Source: Polynucleobacter sp. MWH-Jannik1A5 (GTDB taxonomy: Bacteria; Pseudomonadota; Gammaproteobacteria; Burkholderiales; Burkholderiaceae). From it: 64,000 bases of DNA. Below the pieces are notes generated by a model. That model was not told the DNA's origin, ran no database searches, and saw only the letters and a program-made list of their open reading frames with translations. This document shows positions 46,725 through 56,966 of the stretch, one piece after another. Each line of letters opens with the position of its first letter. Positions within the stretch are counted from its first letter, which is position 1. A program made the translations under genes and the position numbers. The stretch covers positions 1,029,633 through 1,093,632 of the forward strand of contig NZ_JACVPQ010000001.1 of NCBI RefSeq assembly GCF_018881795.1. Reading direction: 5' to 3'.

Positions 46725-47690
46725 ATGATCAACTTGTTCGTCCTGCAAAATGGCCGCCTCTCTCAAGAGCAAGTCGAAGATCGCAATGAATTGTTGCAAT
46801 ATGCCAATCCTATCTGGATTGACGTGGTTGATCCAGAAGAAGAGGAATTAATCTGGATTAAAGAGGCGTTTGGCGTACTCTTGCCTGAGTTGGATGACTT
46901 GGGTGACTTAGAAGCTTCTGCGCGTTACTTTGAAGCAGATGATGGCCACCTCCATATTCGTACCGATTTCTTATTGGATGAAGAAGAAACTTCTCGTAAC
47001 GTTCGAGTCGCCTTCGTTCTTACCAAGCAAGTATTGTTCTCGATTCATGATGAAGATTTGCCAGTGTTCCGCTTGGTTCGCTTGCGTGCGCGTTTGCGTC
47101 CTGGATCAGTAAGTAATGCAAAAGATGTATTGCTAGATTTATATTCAACTGATGCCGAGTACTCTGCAGATGCTTTAGAAGAGGTTTATGAAAACCTGGA
47201 ACAAGCAGGTAAGCGCGTACTTTCTGACAGCATTAATGATGCTGATGCTGCAGAGGTTTTGGAGACAATTGCAAAAGAGGAAGATACCAACGGACGTATT
47301 CGTCGCAATGTGATGGATACCCGTAGAGCCTTATCTTTCCTAATGCGCAGCAAGTTACTCTCCGATGAGCAGCAAGAGGAAGCGCGTCAAATTTTGCGTG
47401 ATATTGATTCACTCGAAAACCATACTGCCTTCTTGTTCGACAAAATTAACTTCTTAATGGATGCGACCGTTGGTTTCATTAATTTGAATCAATCCAAAAT
47501 TATTAAGATCTTCTCGGTGGTATCCGTAGCTTTAATGCCGCCAACATTGCTCGCAAGTGTTTGGGGCATGAACTACAAACACATGCCTGAGTTAGATGCG
47601 ACTTGGGGTTACCCAATGGCGATTGGTGCGATGGTTATTTCTGCGATCATCCCGCTAGGTTATTTCCACAGCAAAGGCTGGATGAAGTAA
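46725..47690 (+). CDS. corA: Magnesium/cobalt transporter CorA
   Basis: Pentameric divalent cation channel (321 residues). A large cytosolic N-terminal part with long helices precedes two C-terminal transmembrane segments; the GMN selectivity motif is in WGMNYKHMPEL near 283. TTAGGAG precedes the ATG. No magnesium riboswitch is seen in the 73-bp leader. Confidence 0.95.
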   Translation: MINLFVLQNGRLSQEQVEDRNELLQYANPIWIDVVDPEEEELIWIKEAFGVLLPELDDLGDLEASARYFEADDGHLHIRTDFLLDEEETSRNVRVAFVLTKQVLFSIHDEDLPVFRLVRLRARLRPGSVSNAKDVLLDLYSTDAEYSADALEEVYENLEQAGKRVLSDSINDADAAEVLETIAKEEDTNGRIRRNVMDTRRALSFLMRSKLLSDEQQEEARQILRDIDSLENHTAFLFDKINFLMDATVGFINLNQSKIIKIFSVVSVALMPPTLLASVWGMNYKHMPELDATWGYPMAIGAMVISAIIPLGYFHSKGWMK

Positions 47691-47710
47691 TCGGCGGTTT
47701 GGAGTTTCTT

Positions 47711-48190
47711 TTAGCTTCTGAGTAGAGCAATTAGCTCGGTAAGTGCGAACTCGGTTGCTTGCTCTCTCACCTTTTGACGATCGCCGTCAAAACGCATGGT
47801 TTTGGTCTGGGTTTGATTTGCAGTTGCCCAGCCAAACCAAACAGTTCCAACCGGTTTTTCGGGTGTGCCACCAGATGGCCCTGCCACTCCGGTGATGGAG
47901 ATCGCCACATTGCCCCCCGAATTGATCCTGGCACCCTCGGCCATAGCCCTGGCAACGGCCTCGCTGACTGCCCCATGGGTCTCGATGATCTCTGCTGGCA
48001 CCCCAAGGCATTCAGTTTTGGCTTCGTTGCTATAGGTAATGTACCCACGTTCAAACCATTCGCTTGATCCCGCCAATTCAGTCAAGGTGGCACAGACCAG
48101 TCCGCCAGTACATGACTCGGCCAGCGATACCGTCCAGTTTCTGGAAAGCAAAATTTCAGCTAATGTTTTGGTGAGGTCAGTAGTCTTCAT
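47711..48190 (-). CDS. pncC: Nicotinamide-nucleotide amidohydrolase PncC (CinA C-terminal family)
   Basis: Deamidates NMN to NaMN for NAD recycling. The protein of 159 residues is the CinA C-terminal domain alone, with SLAESCTGG near 25, GYITYSNEAK near 50 and ITGVAGPSGGTPEKPVGTV near 102. The ATG at 48190 overlaps the pgpA stop (TAATG), so it is translationally coupled; an upstream in-frame start would add 15 residues inside pgpA. Confidence 0.92.
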   Translation of the reverse strand: MKTTDLTKTLAEILLSRNWTVSLAESCTGGLVCATLTELAGSSEWFERGYITYSNEAKTECLGVPAEIIETHGAVSEAVARAMAEGARINSGGNVAISITGVAGPSGGTPEKPVGTVWFGWATANQTQTKTMRFDGDRQKVREQATEFALTELIALLRS

Positions 48191-48750
48191 TATTGAATTA
48201 AAAACTGTAGCAAAGCAATGACAAGTAGCGTACAAAAGGCAGCCGCAAGATCATCAACCACAATGCCAAAACCACGCCAAGTAATTTGTAAGATGCTGGA
48301 GGAATGACTACTATCACCTGCCGAATGTTTAAAGTGACGATCAATTATTCCAATGGGGCCAGGTTTAATTGCATCGAAATAACGGAATAGTGCAAATGCA
48401 AGAATCTGCATCCAAATATTCGTTGGCATGATGAAGATGAGGACTAGCCAAAAGGCAACAATCTCATCCCATACAATTCCGCCAAAATCTTTTTTACCAA
48501 GCTCTTCGCTGACATGTCCGCAGATCCAGCAGCCAAGCAGGATGCCGCCACCAATAATCCAGAGAAAGTCTTCAGTACTCAGAAAATATTCTCCCACTAG
48601 AAAGGCCGCCCAGGCCCAAAGCGTACCGGCAGTACCTGGTGCTACCGGGCTGAGCCCGCTGCCAAAGCCAAATGCAATGGTTCGGCTAGCAGTTTGAAAT
48701 ACCCACTTAAACGTTGGCTTTACTTCTGAGGAATGATGAATATTCGTCAT
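48190..48750 (-). CDS. pgpA: Phosphatidylglycerophosphatase A
   Basis: Membrane phosphatase (186 residues) that makes phosphatidylglycerol. GFGSGLSPVAPGTAGTLWA near 28 and VWDEIVAFW near 94 are the PgpA signatures; DRHFKHSAG and a C-terminal hydrophobic helix follow. It lies between thiL (4-bp overlap) and pncC, an order shared by many proteobacteria. Confidence 0.94.
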   Translation of the reverse strand: MTNIHHSSEVKPTFKWVFQTASRTIAFGFGSGLSPVAPGTAGTLWAWAAFLVGEYFLSTEDFLWIIGGGILLGCWICGHVSEELGKKDFGGIVWDEIVAFWLVLIFIMPTNIWMQILAFALFRYFDAIKPGPIGIIDRHFKHSAGDSSHSSSILQITWRGFGIVVDDLAAAFCTLLVIALLQFLIQ

Positions 48751-49772
48751 GATGCAAAGTGATCAAATGAATTTAAAAATGGCGCAGCTTCAACGTCACT
48801 CAAAAGGGTGCCGGAATCATCTAATAAATCTACTTTTACCTCGACATCTTTTTTTGAAACTATTTTGCCAATGATAGTGAGAGGTAATCCGATCGATTTA
48901 CTGATGGCTTGAATATTCTCGCGCTGACTTGCTGGAGCAGTGAAGCAGATTTCATAATCATCACCACCGCATGCGGCGAATTGATTTTGAATACTCACAT
49001 TTTGTTTTTGTAGTGTGGCCGATTTTGGTAATTGATCCAACTGAATTTCTGCATCGACTTGTGACTGCTTCAAAATGTGACGTAAGTCGCCAAGAAGACC
49101 ATCGGATACATCCAAAGCAGCGCTTGCAATATTTCTGAGTTGCATACCCAATTCAATTCTGGGTGTGGGGTTGTGCATGCGGCGCTCTATTTTCTGTAAA
49201 TCCTCGGCAGGCAGGATAATTTCATGACGCAGTGCAGCAAGAATGAGTCTGGCATCGCCAACAGTTCCAGAAACCCAGATGTCATCACCAGCTTTTGCAC
49301 CTGATCTGCGAATGGCTTTTCCAGTGGGAATTGAGCCAAAGGCAGTAATAGAGATCGTAAGTGGTCCAGCAGTAGTGTCCCCGCCAATAAGGGGGCAGGA
49401 ATACTCTTTAGCGATGGCAAAAAGACCCTTAGAAAATGCCTCCAGCCATGCGTGGTCTACTGTTGGCAGGGCAATGGCCAGCGTAAACCCAGTAGGCTTT
49501 GCGCCCATGGCGGCGAGGTCTGAGAGGTTGACTGCTAGGGCTTTGCGGCCTAATTGCTCGGGAGCGGCGCCTACAAAAAAATGCCTACCTTCAACTAGCA
49601 TGTCACTAGTAATGGCAATTTCCTCGTCCCCTCGCGGTTGGATCAGCGCGCAGTCATCGCCGATTCCTAGGGTGACTGCCTGGTCTACATTTATGCGCAA
49701 TGAGTCCGAACCCGTTTTAAAAAAACGTTCGATCAGATCAAATTCCCCAAAGGGTTTGGAATGAGAGGACAT
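48747..49772 (-). CDS. thiL: Thiamine-monophosphate kinase
   Basis: Last step of thiamine diphosphate synthesis (341 residues). GEFDLIERFF at the N-terminus, GIGDDCALI near 37, the metal site SDLAAMGAKP near 84, and GGDTTAGPLTIS near 126 are typical of ThiL of the PurM-like ATPase group. It leads the thiL-pgpA-pncC operon and diverges from maeB. No TPP riboswitch is evident in the 106-bp gap. Confidence 0.95.
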   Translation of the reverse strand: MSSHSKPFGEFDLIERFFKTGSDSLRINVDQAVTLGIGDDCALIQPRGDEEIAITSDMLVEGRHFFVGAAPEQLGRKALAVNLSDLAAMGAKPTGFTLAIALPTVDHAWLEAFSKGLFAIAKEYSCPLIGGDTTAGPLTISITAFGSIPTGKAIRRSGAKAGDDIWVSGTVGDARLILAALRHEIILPAEDLQKIERRMHNPTPRIELGMQLRNIASAALDVSDGLLGDLRHILKQSQVDAEIQLDQLPKSATLQKQNVSIQNQFAACGGDDYEICFTAPASQRENIQAISKSIGLPLTIIGKIVSKKDVEVKVDLLDDSGTLLSDVEAAPFLNSFDHFAS

Positions 49773-49878
49773 ACCCCATTTTATGGTGGTTATGTGGTCA
49801 GCGCCCGGGAGGAATAGAATTAAGCTCTTAACAGTCTTAGATAAAACAAAGATAAGACGAAATTTAGCGAGCTAGTGA

Positions 49879-52200
49879 ATGAGCAAAGAAAATAATAAAG
49901 AGCAACAAATTGCGGCCTTAAGAGAGGCTGCCCTCCAGTACCACGAGTTTCCTACTCCGGGCAAAATTGAAATTGCCCCCACAAAACAACTAACCAACCA
50001 ACGAGATCTAGCCTTGGCATACACGCCAGGTGTTGCCGCTCCTTGCGAAGAGATCGTTAAAGACCCTGCGAATGCATTCAAGTACACAGCACGTGGAAAT
50101 TTAGTGGGCGTGATCACGAACGGTACTGCTGTTTTGGGTTTAGGCAATATTGGACCATTAGCAAGTAAGCCAGTGATGGAGGGTAAAGCAGTTCTCTTTA
50201 AGAAATTTGCTGGCATTGATGTTTTCGATATCGAAGTCAATGAAAACGATCCAGACAAATTAGTGGAAATTATTGCGGCATTAGAGCCAACATTTGGCGG
50301 CATTAATTTAGAAGATATTAAAGCGCCTGACTGTTTCGTAGTAGAGCGAAAGTTGCAAGCGCGCATGAAGATCCCGGTCTTCCATGACGACCAGCATGGT
50401 ACGGCGATTGTGGTTGCAGCCGCTATTCTCAATGGCTTGAAGGTGGTTGGCAAAAAAGTAGAGGACGTAAAACTCGTTACCTCTGGAGCAGGTGCAGCAG
50501 CATTGGCTTGTTTAGATTTACTAGTTGATCTTGGTATTCAACGCAAAAATATCTGGGTAACGGACTTGGCTGGCGTTGCTTACAAAGGTCGAAAAGAGTT
50601 GATGGATCCAGAGAAGGAGCCATTCTGCCAAGATACTGATTTACGCACACTCGATCAAGCAATTGAAGGTGCCGATATTTTCTTGGGCCTTTCTGCTGGC
50701 GGTGTTCTGAAACAAGACATGGTGAAGAAGATGGCGCCTAAGCCATTGGTATATGCCTTGGCTAATCCAACCCCAGAAATCTTGCCTGAAGAAGTCAAAG
50801 CAGTTCGTCCGGATGCGGTGATGGCGACTGGTCGCACTGACTATCCTAACCAAGTGAATAACGTACTGTGTTTTCCATTCATCTTCCGCGGGGCGTTAGA
50901 TGTTGGTGCAACGACCATTACTCGCGGCATGGAAGTCGCAGCAGTAAAGGCTGTAGCTGAGTTGGCCCAGGCTGAGCAGAGTGAAGTGGTTGCTTCCGTT
51001 TACGGCATTGAGAACCTTTCTTTTGGCGCGGAGTATTTGATTCCAAAACCATTTGATCCGCGTTTGATTACTGTAATTGCACCAGCCGTTGCTAAAGCCG
51101 CAATGGATGATGGCGTAGCTTCACGTCCGATTAAAGATTTCGATGCCTATCGCAATCAGTTGCAACAATTTGTGTACCACTCTGGTACTTTGATGAAACC
51201 ACTCTTTAGCATCGCTAAACGTGTACCTGCAAATCAAAAACGGATTGTCTTTGCTGAGGGCGAAGATGAGCGCGTATTACGTGCTGTACAGATCATTATT
51301 GACGAACACTTGGCAACTCCAATTTTGATTGGTCGTCCTGCTGTTATTGAGCATCGCATTGGGAAGTTTGGTCTTCGCATGAAGGCTGGCGATGACTTTG
51401 AGATAGTAAATCCAGAAAACGATCCACGTTACCGTGATTTCTGGCAAACCTACCTTGGCCTTACAGAACGTAAGGGCGTCACAGAGTCTTTCGCCAAGCT
51501 AGAGATGCGCCGCCGCAATAGTTTGATTGGTTCCATCATGATCATTAAAGGCATGGCTGATGGCATGATTTGTGGAACGGTAGGTAATTCTGCAACGCAT
51601 CTGAAATATGTAGATGAGGTGGTTGGTCGTGAAGCTGGTGCGAATGTTTATGGTGCGATGTCTGGTTTGATTTTGCCTGGCCGCCAAGTATTCTTGCTTG
51701 ATACCCATATCAACATTGATCCAACTGCTTGTGAATTAACTGAGCTCACTTTGATGGCTGCAAGCGAAATGCGTAAGCTGGGTCTCGTACCAAAAGTAGC
51801 GCTACTTTCTCATTCCAATTTTGGTTCAAGCAACGCGCCATCCGCAGTCAAAATGCGCGAAGTATTGGCAATGATTCAAAAAGCAGATCCAACCTTGGAA
51901 GTTGATGGTGAAATGCACGGCGATAGCGCTTTGGATGCAACGATTCGCGCGGGTGCGGTAACTTCATCACCATTGAAGGGTGATGCGAATCTTTTAGTTC
52001 TGCCAAATATTGATGCGGCGAATATTTCTTACAACTTGCTTAAAACAGCAGCAGGTAATGGGATTGCAATTGGCCCATTACTTTTAGGTGTTGCTAAGCC
52101 GATTCATATTTTGACTCCGGCAGCTACAGTTCGCCGTATTGTGAATGTGACAACTTTGGCGGTTGTGGAAGCTGCAAGCAACGCAAGAGGCATTTCTTAA
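49879..52200 (+). CDS. maeB: NADP-dependent malic enzyme with phosphotransacetylase-like domain
   Basis: Converts malate to pyruvate with NADPH formation. In 773 residues the malic enzyme part covers 1-430 (YTPGVAAPCEEI, FHDDQHGTAIVVAA, SGAGAAALA) and a phosphate acetyltransferase-like regulatory domain covers about 440-773 (VFAEGEDERVLRA, LLSHSNFGSSN). The second domain is thought to sense acetyl-CoA. A 15-bp inverted repeat follows the stop. Confidence 0.95.
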   Translation: MSKENNKEQQIAALREAALQYHEFPTPGKIEIAPTKQLTNQRDLALAYTPGVAAPCEEIVKDPANAFKYTARGNLVGVITNGTAVLGLGNIGPLASKPVMEGKAVLFKKFAGIDVFDIEVNENDPDKLVEIIAALEPTFGGINLEDIKAPDCFVVERKLQARMKIPVFHDDQHGTAIVVAAAILNGLKVVGKKVEDVKLVTSGAGAAALACLDLLVDLGIQRKNIWVTDLAGVAYKGRKELMDPEKEPFCQDTDLRTLDQAIEGADIFLGLSAGGVLKQDMVKKMAPKPLVYALANPTPEILPEEVKAVRPDAVMATGRTDYPNQVNNVLCFPFIFRGALDVGATTITRGMEVAAVKAVAELAQAEQSEVVASVYGIENLSFGAEYLIPKPFDPRLITVIAPAVAKAAMDDGVASRPIKDFDAYRNQLQQFVYHSGTLMKPLFSIAKRVPANQKRIVFAEGEDERVLRAVQIIIDEHLATPILIGRPAVIEHRIGKFGLRMKAGDDFEIVNPENDPRYRDFWQTYLGLTERKGVTESFAKLEMRRRNSLIGSIMIIKGMADGMICGTVGNSATHLKYVDEVVGREAGANVYGAMSGLILPGRQVFLLDTHINIDPTACELTELTLMAASEMRKLGLVPKVALLSHSNFGSSNAPSAVKMREVLAMIQKADPTLEVDGEMHGDSALDATIRAGAVTSSPLKGDANLLVLPNIDAANISYNLLKTAAGNGIAIGPLLLGVAKPIHILTPAATVRRIVNVTTLAVVEAASNARGIS

Positions 52201-52217
52201 GCTGTATAAGTACTATT

Positions 52218-52251
52218 AAATTATGTAAGTTAGTGATAACTTACATAATTT
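52218..52251. repeat. 15-bp perfect AT-rich inverted repeat after maeB
   Basis: AAATTATGTAAGTTA and its exact complement TAACTTACATAATTT are separated by GTGA. It may form a weak terminator for maeB or a regulator site for the downstream barstar-like gene; there is no long T tract. Confidence 0.6.
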
Positions 52252-52337
52252 ATTTCTATATAAATCAGTGTGTTACATAAAATGCACTGTATTTGGGCTT
52301 GATTTGATGGCGTGTTACGGGTAACCTAGCACCCATC

Positions 52338-52958
52338 ATGAATAATCGCTCTGAAAACAGCAATACAGCCAGCTTCGAAGAACATAGCCGCGCTGAAAGT
52401 TGGGATAGCAATGATCGACTGGAAACCGAATCATCCGCTGCCAATATTTATGCTGAAGGCGGTTTATCTCGTTTACAAACCTATGCAGCAAATCAAGTTT
52501 CGGGGAAAAAAGTGACAGCTTCTTGGCGTGCCGCTTTGGCCGTTCGCGATGCCGGACCGCCGGCAATGTTGCGCAGTGTGCGCCCTAATATTGTGCAATC
52601 AATTCGTGCCTTCCGTACTCCGGATTTGCAGGAAGCGGCAACAGAATTAGGCCAACACTTCATTTATGCCAATTGCGCTAATGCAATGACTAAGGGTGAG
52701 GTTTTGGAGTCTATTGCGATTGCTTATTCGTTTACTAAGCAGCAGGCAAAAAACTACGATCCTTTATTAGACGCTTTGACTACTACAGTTGATAAGTCTG
52801 GTCCGCAGCCTGGCTTCGTTGTCGTACTCGAAGGTTTGCCATGCACTCAGAAGTTTGACAAAGAAGCTCGTGAAACGTTGTTAGACGTTTTCCGTGATGC
52901 TGTTGATTTCTGGGCTGAACGCCGCACTCCATATCGCGTCTTCTACTCTTTCGCTTAA
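52338..52958 (+). CDS. Barstar-family protein without visible barnase partner
   Basis: A 206-residue soluble protein. Residues 1-110 are polar and low in recognisable motifs; the last 95 match the barstar ribonuclease-inhibitor fold: MTKGEVLESIAIAYSF, a YDPLLDALTTT segment, then FVVVLEGLP, a helix LLDVFRDAVDFWAER and a final strand RVFYSF. In many Burkholderiales, as I recall, a secreted guanyl-specific ribonuclease gene is next to it; here neither neighbour encodes one. It may be an orphan immunity protein or have another role. Confidence 0.7.
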   Translation: MNNRSENSNTASFEEHSRAESWDSNDRLETESSAANIYAEGGLSRLQTYAANQVSGKKVTASWRAALAVRDAGPPAMLRSVRPNIVQSIRAFRTPDLQEAATELGQHFIYANCANAMTKGEVLESIAIAYSFTKQQAKNYDPLLDALTTTVDKSGPQPGFVVVLEGLPCTQKFDKEARETLLDVFRDAVDFWAERRTPYRVFYSFA

Positions 52959-52982
52959 TCGCTAAGGCCTCAGAAGTTCCAT

Positions 52983-53008
52983 AAATCGCCTCTTATTTGA
53001 GGCGATTT
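52983..53008. terminator. Stem-loop between barstar-like gene and rsmE
   Basis: A perfect 10-bp stem (AAATCGCCTC / GAGGCGATTT) whose loop contains the rsmE stop codon. It probably terminates both convergent genes, though T tracts are short. Confidence 0.65.
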
Positions 53009-53754
53009 TGCATTTCAGGGTTCCATACGCTATGAACGGCTGTAATCGCCACCACGCCAGCAGTTTCTGTTCTCAGTACTCGCTCACCTAGGGAAACTAG
53101 TTGATAGCCTGCAGCCTCTGCCTGAGCCTCTTCTTCGGGAGAATGGCCACCTTCAGGTCCAATCATTAATACAACATCTTGGGGTTCACTCTTTATGAGC
53201 ACGGAATACAAGCTTTTGGTGGCATCAGGACTCAGTAGTAGCTTTAAGGCTGGTTTTGGAGTTGCCTTTAAATAGCTCTCAAAAGTTTGGATGGGCTCTA
53301 GGTTCGCAAAGACAGTGCGGTCGCATTGTTCGCATGCTGCCTGAATAATGCCTTCCCAGTGAGCAAGGCGTTTTTGGGCGCGCTCAGCATCGCTTGAGCG
53401 TGTCAGTTTCAAGATAGAGCGTTCACATTGCATCGGCGCAATATTTTGGGCGCCAGTCTCAACCGCTTTTTCGACAATCCAGTCCATTTTGTCGCCGCCA
53501 GCCAGTCCCTGGGCCAGGGTAATGGCATATGGGGTCTCGCGGTGGGTATCTTCGCGGATGTCGGTTAATTGAACTTGACCTGTTTTTCCGCTTAAAGCAA
53601 GGAGTTCTCCCTTGGCAACCTGGCCTTTTCCATCAAATACTGGGAAGAATTCCCCGGTCTGAATGCGTCGAACACGCAAATGGTGGGCAACCTCAGGTGT
53701 GAGGGTAGTTGGCTTTTGGGATTCCCATGGCCCGGGAAGATAAAATTGAGGCAT
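52993..53754 (-). CDS. rsmE: 16S rRNA m3U1498 methyltransferase
   Basis: SPOUT-class methyltransferase of 253 residues acting on 16S rRNA U1498. MPQFYLPG starts the PUA-like N-terminal part; the deep-knot region has [17 protein letters not shown] near 197 and [16 protein letters not shown] near 223. It diverges from tkt, with 44 bp between starts. Confidence 0.95.
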   Translation of the reverse strand: MPQFYLPGPWESQKPTTLTPEVAHHLRVRRIQTGEFFPVFDGKGQVAKGELLALSGKTGQVQLTDIREDTHRETPYAITLAQGLAGGDKMDWIVEKAVETGAQNIAPMQCERSILKLTRSSDAERAQKRLAHWEGIIQAACEQCDRTVFANLEPIQTFESYLKATPKPALKLLLSPDATKSLYSVLIKSEPQDVVLMIGPEGGHSPEEEAQAEAAGYQLVSLGERVLRTETAGVVAITAVHSVWNPEMQNRLK

Positions 53755-53798
53755 TACTGAAATATAGCCAATTTATTTTCCTCGAGACCACTTTTACG

Positions 53799-55790
53799 AT
53801 GTCAAACCTTCAAATTCGCATGGCCAATGCCATTCGCGCTTTATCCATGGATGCAGTACAGCAGGCAAATTCTGGTCACCCTGGTATGCCGATGGGTATG
53901 GCAGATATTGCTGTAGGTCTTTGGAACGAACATTTAAAACATAACCCAACCGATCCACATTGGATGGATCGCGACCGTTTTGTTTTATCCAATGGTCACG
54001 GCTCTATGTTGTTGTATTCGCTCTTGCATCTTTCCGGTTACGACTTACCGATCGAAGAGTTGAAAAATTTCCGTCAATTGCATAGCAAGACTCCGGGACA
54101 TCCTGAATATGGAATTACTCCTGGAGTAGAAACAACTACTGGACCATTGGGACAGGGAATTTCTAATGCTGTGGGAATGGCATTGGCTGAAAAATTACTC
54201 GCTGAAGAATTTAATCGTCCTGGTCACAACATTGTTGACCACTACACCTATGTATTTTTAGGTGATGGTTGTTTGATGGAAGGTATTAGCCATGAAGTCT
54301 GTTCATTGGCTGGCACACTCAAGCTCAATAAGTTAATTGCATTGTGGGATGACAACGGTATCTCGATTGACGGCAAAGTAGTTTCTTGGTTTAACGAAGA
54401 TACGCCTAAGCGCTTTGAGGCCTATGGTTGGAATGTGATTCGTGATGTCGATGGACATGATGCCGAAGCGATATCTGCGGCAATTACCAAAGCTAAAAAG
54501 AGCGATAAACCTACCCTGATTTGCTGCAAGACCGCGATTGGTCAAGGCTCGCCGAATATGGCTGGTAGCGATAAAGTACATGGTTCACCATTGGGTGCCG
54601 CTGAGATTGCAGCTACACGTGTAGCCTTGAATTGGCCTTATGCGCCATTTGAAATTCCGAAAGATATTTATGCGGCATGGGATTTTAAAAAGCGTGGTCA
54701 AGCTGCTGAGCATGAATGGAATAAAGAATTTCAGAAATACAAAAACAAATTCCCAGAACTTGCTTCTGAATTGCAGCGTCGCATGGAAGGTGAGTTATCA
54801 AAAGACTTTTCATCTACCTTAAATGCGTATTTAAAAACTTGCCAAACTAAAGCAGAAACGATTGCTACTCGTAAGGCTAGTCAAAACGCGATTGAAGCAT
54901 TGGCACCTGCATTGCCAGAATTTATGGGCGGCTCTGCCGACTTAACGGGCTCTAACTTAACCAATTGGTCTACATGTAAAGCAGTCCGTGGCGATCAATG
55001 GGGTAATCACATTAATTATGGTGTGCGCGAATTCGGCATGAGCGCCATCATGAACGGCATTGCCTTGCATGGCGGATATATTCCATTCGGCGGCACATTC
55101 TTAACTTTCTCAGACTACAGTCGCAACGCTTTGCGTATGGCCGCCCTGATGAAATTACGCAGCATTTTTGTCTTTACCCATGATTCGATTGGTTTGGGCG
55201 AGGATGGCCCAACCCATCAGTCTGTAGAGCATGTAGCTAGCCTACGCCTCATTCCAAATCTCATGGTTTGGCGTCCTTGCGATACCACCGAGAGCGCCGT
55301 CGCTTGGGGCTCAGCCATTGAGCGCAAAAATGGTCCTAGCGCTTTGATCTTTAGTCGTCAAAATTGCCCGTTTGTATCACGCACTTCTGCACAAATTAAA
55401 GAGATTGCTCGTGGCGGTTATGTATTGCGCGACCCTTCTGGAAAGATTGATGCGGTAATTATTGCGACTGGTTCTGAAATTGCTCTCGCATTGCAAACTG
55501 CAGAGCGTCTTGAAAAAGAAGGCTTGGGCGTACGAGTTGTTTCCATTCCTTCGACTACTGTTTTCGATCAGCAAGATGCTCCATATAAAGCAAAAGTATT
55601 GCCAGCCAATATTCCACGTATTGCAGTAGAAGCTGGCGTAAGCGATTTCTGGTGGAAGTATGGCTGTGCAGCAGTGCACGGTGTTGACACTTTTGGCGAG
55701 TCTGCGCCAGCACCAGTGTTATATGAATATTTTGGTTTAACAGTGGATCAAATTGCCAAGACTGTTAAGCAATGTATCTCGAAGAAGTAA
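53799..55790 (+). CDS. tkt: Transketolase
   Basis: Thiamine diphosphate enzyme of the pentose phosphate pathway (663 residues). [26 protein letters not shown] starts the fold (in part), [13 protein letters not shown] near 150 binds TPP-Mg, and [13 protein letters not shown] near 465 is the transketolase signature. The ATG at 53799 is chosen over 53709, which runs into divergent rsmE. gap follows 35 bp later, so sugar-phosphate enzymes are grouped. Confidence 0.96.
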   Translation: MSNLQIRMANAIRALSMDAVQQANSGHPGMPMGMADIAVGLWNEHLKHNPTDPHWMDRDRFVLSNGHGSMLLYSLLHLSGYDLPIEELKNFRQLHSKTPGHPEYGITPGVETTTGPLGQGISNAVGMALAEKLLAEEFNRPGHNIVDHYTYVFLGDGCLMEGISHEVCSLAGTLKLNKLIALWDDNGISIDGKVVSWFNEDTPKRFEAYGWNVIRDVDGHDAEAISAAITKAKKSDKPTLICCKTAIGQGSPNMAGSDKVHGSPLGAAEIAATRVALNWPYAPFEIPKDIYAAWDFKKRGQAAEHEWNKEFQKYKNKFPELASELQRRMEGELSKDFSSTLNAYLKTCQTKAETIATRKASQNAIEALAPALPEFMGGSADLTGSNLTNWSTCKAVRGDQWGNHINYGVREFGMSAIMNGIALHGGYIPFGGTFLTFSDYSRNALRMAALMKLRSIFVFTHDSIGLGEDGPTHQSVEHVASLRLIPNLMVWRPCDTTESAVAWGSAIERKNGPSALIFSRQNCPFVSRTSAQIKEIARGGYVLRDPSGKIDAVIIATGSEIALALQTAERLEKEGLGVRVVSIPSTTVFDQQDAPYKAKVLPANIPRIAVEAGVSDFWWKYGCAAVHGVDTFGESAPAPVLYEYFGLTVDQIAKTVKQCISKK

Positions 55791-55825
55791 ATTGAAATAA
55801 ATTCAAAATTAGTAAGGGGGAATAA

Positions 55826-56854
55826 ATGACAATTCGTGTCGCAATTAATGGTTATGGGCGTATCGGCCGCATGGTATTGCGTGCTTTATATGAAGATCAA
55901 GTAAACGGCAAACCACGCCGCGATATCAAGATTGTTGCAATTAATGCGATGGGTGATATTGCTATTAATGCCCATTTGACGCAGTACGATTCAGCGCACG
56001 GCCGCTTCCCGGCTGAAGTTTCAGTAGACGGTGACTGCATGGTAGTTAATGGCGATCGCATCAAAATGTTTTGTACACGTAATCCAGCTGAAACACCATG
56101 GGGTGAGTTGGGTGTGGATTTAGTTTTAGAGTGCACTGGCAAGTTCACCTCTAAAGAAAAAGCCATGATCCACATTCAACAGGGCGCGAAAAAAGTATTG
56201 ATTTCTGCTCCGGGTGAAAAAGATGTCGACGCAACAATTGTGTATGGCGTTAATCAAAACGTATTGAAGCCAAGCGATGTCGTTGTATCTAATGCAAGCT
56301 GCACTACAAACTGTTTGGCTCCACTGGTTAAGCCGCTCTTAGAGAAAATTGGCATTGAATCTGGTTTGATGACTACGATTCATGCGTTTACAAATGATCA
56401 AGTATTGACTGATGTGTATCACAAAGATATGCGCCGGGCGCGCTCTGCAGTTACCAGTATGATCCCAACCAAGACTGGTGCAGCTAAGGCAGTTGGTTTA
56501 GTTTTGCCAGCGTTGGCAGGTCGTTTCGATGGGTTTGCAATGCGCGTTCCAGTGATCAACGTTTCCGTTGTGGATTTAACGTTTGCAGCAAGTCGCGCCA
56601 CTAGCGTGGATGAAGTGAATTCAATTCTCAAAGCGGCAAGTGAGGGTGAGCTCAAAGGCATTTTGGGCTTTAATACTTTGCCCTTGGTTTCAATCGACTT
56701 TAACCATGATCCGCGCCCAAGTATTTACGACGCCTCTCAAACTCGTGTTTCTGCAGATGGCAAGTTGGTCAAAGTATTGGCTTGGTATGACAACGAATGG
56801 GGTTATTCAGTACAAATGCTCAATGCTGCTGAAGCATTAATGGCGGTAAAGTAA
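55826..56854 (+). CDS. gap: Glyceraldehyde-3-phosphate dehydrogenase, type I
   Basis: Glycolytic or gluconeogenic dehydrogenase (342 residues). [13 protein letters not shown] binds the dinucleotide, the nucleophile is Cys159 in [12 protein letters not shown], and [10 protein letters not shown] and [14 protein letters not shown] follow. The residue after VAIN at position 41 is Ala where NAD-specific enzymes carry Asp (AINDL), so cofactor preference may be relaxed towards NADP. AAGGGGG precedes the ATG. Phased A-tracts and a terminator follow. Confidence 0.94.
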   Translation: MTIRVAINGYGRIGRMVLRALYEDQVNGKPRRDIKIVAINAMGDIAINAHLTQYDSAHGRFPAEVSVDGDCMVVNGDRIKMFCTRNPAETPWGELGVDLVLECTGKFTSKEKAMIHIQQGAKKVLISAPGEKDVDATIVYGVNQNVLKPSDVVVSNASCTTNCLAPLVKPLLEKIGIESGLMTTIHAFTNDQVLTDVYHKDMRRARSAVTSMIPTKTGAAKAVGLVLPALAGRFDGFAMRVPVINVSVVDLTFAASRATSVDEVNSILKAASEGELKGILGFNTLPLVSIDFNHDPRPSIYDASQTRVSADGKLVKVLAWYDNEWGYSVQMLNAAEALMAVK

Positions 56855-56900
56855 TAAAAAGTAGCTAAAAGTCGTTAAAATTCCTTAAAAGTTGTTAAAA
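56851..56900 (+). repeat. Five decamers with A-tracts phased at 10 bp
   Basis: Five successive 10-base units each end in AAAA (56857-60, 56867-70, 56877-80, 56887-90, 56897-900), three resembling GTNGTTAAAA. Such exact helical phasing predicts intrinsic DNA bending. The unit GTAGTTAAAA recurs at 56995-57004. Confidence 0.6.
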
Positions 56901-56934
56901 AGTATTTTGATGAAGAGCTGAAATACTCTGAATG

Positions 56935-56966
56935 TAAAAAAAGACCTCGATTTGAGGTCTTTTTTA
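56935..56966. terminator. Bidirectional terminator between gap and fur
   Basis: An 8-bp stem (AAGACCTC / GAGGTCTT, loop GATTT) is flanked by A and T runs and serves both convergent genes. A second AT-rich hairpin (AATAATCG / CGATTATT) lies at 56971-56993. Confidence 0.9.

Noticed and set aside
49872-50453. 193-codon open frame antisense to maeB
   Set aside because: Shadow of the malic enzyme domain; no motif, ribosome site or separate promoter supports it.
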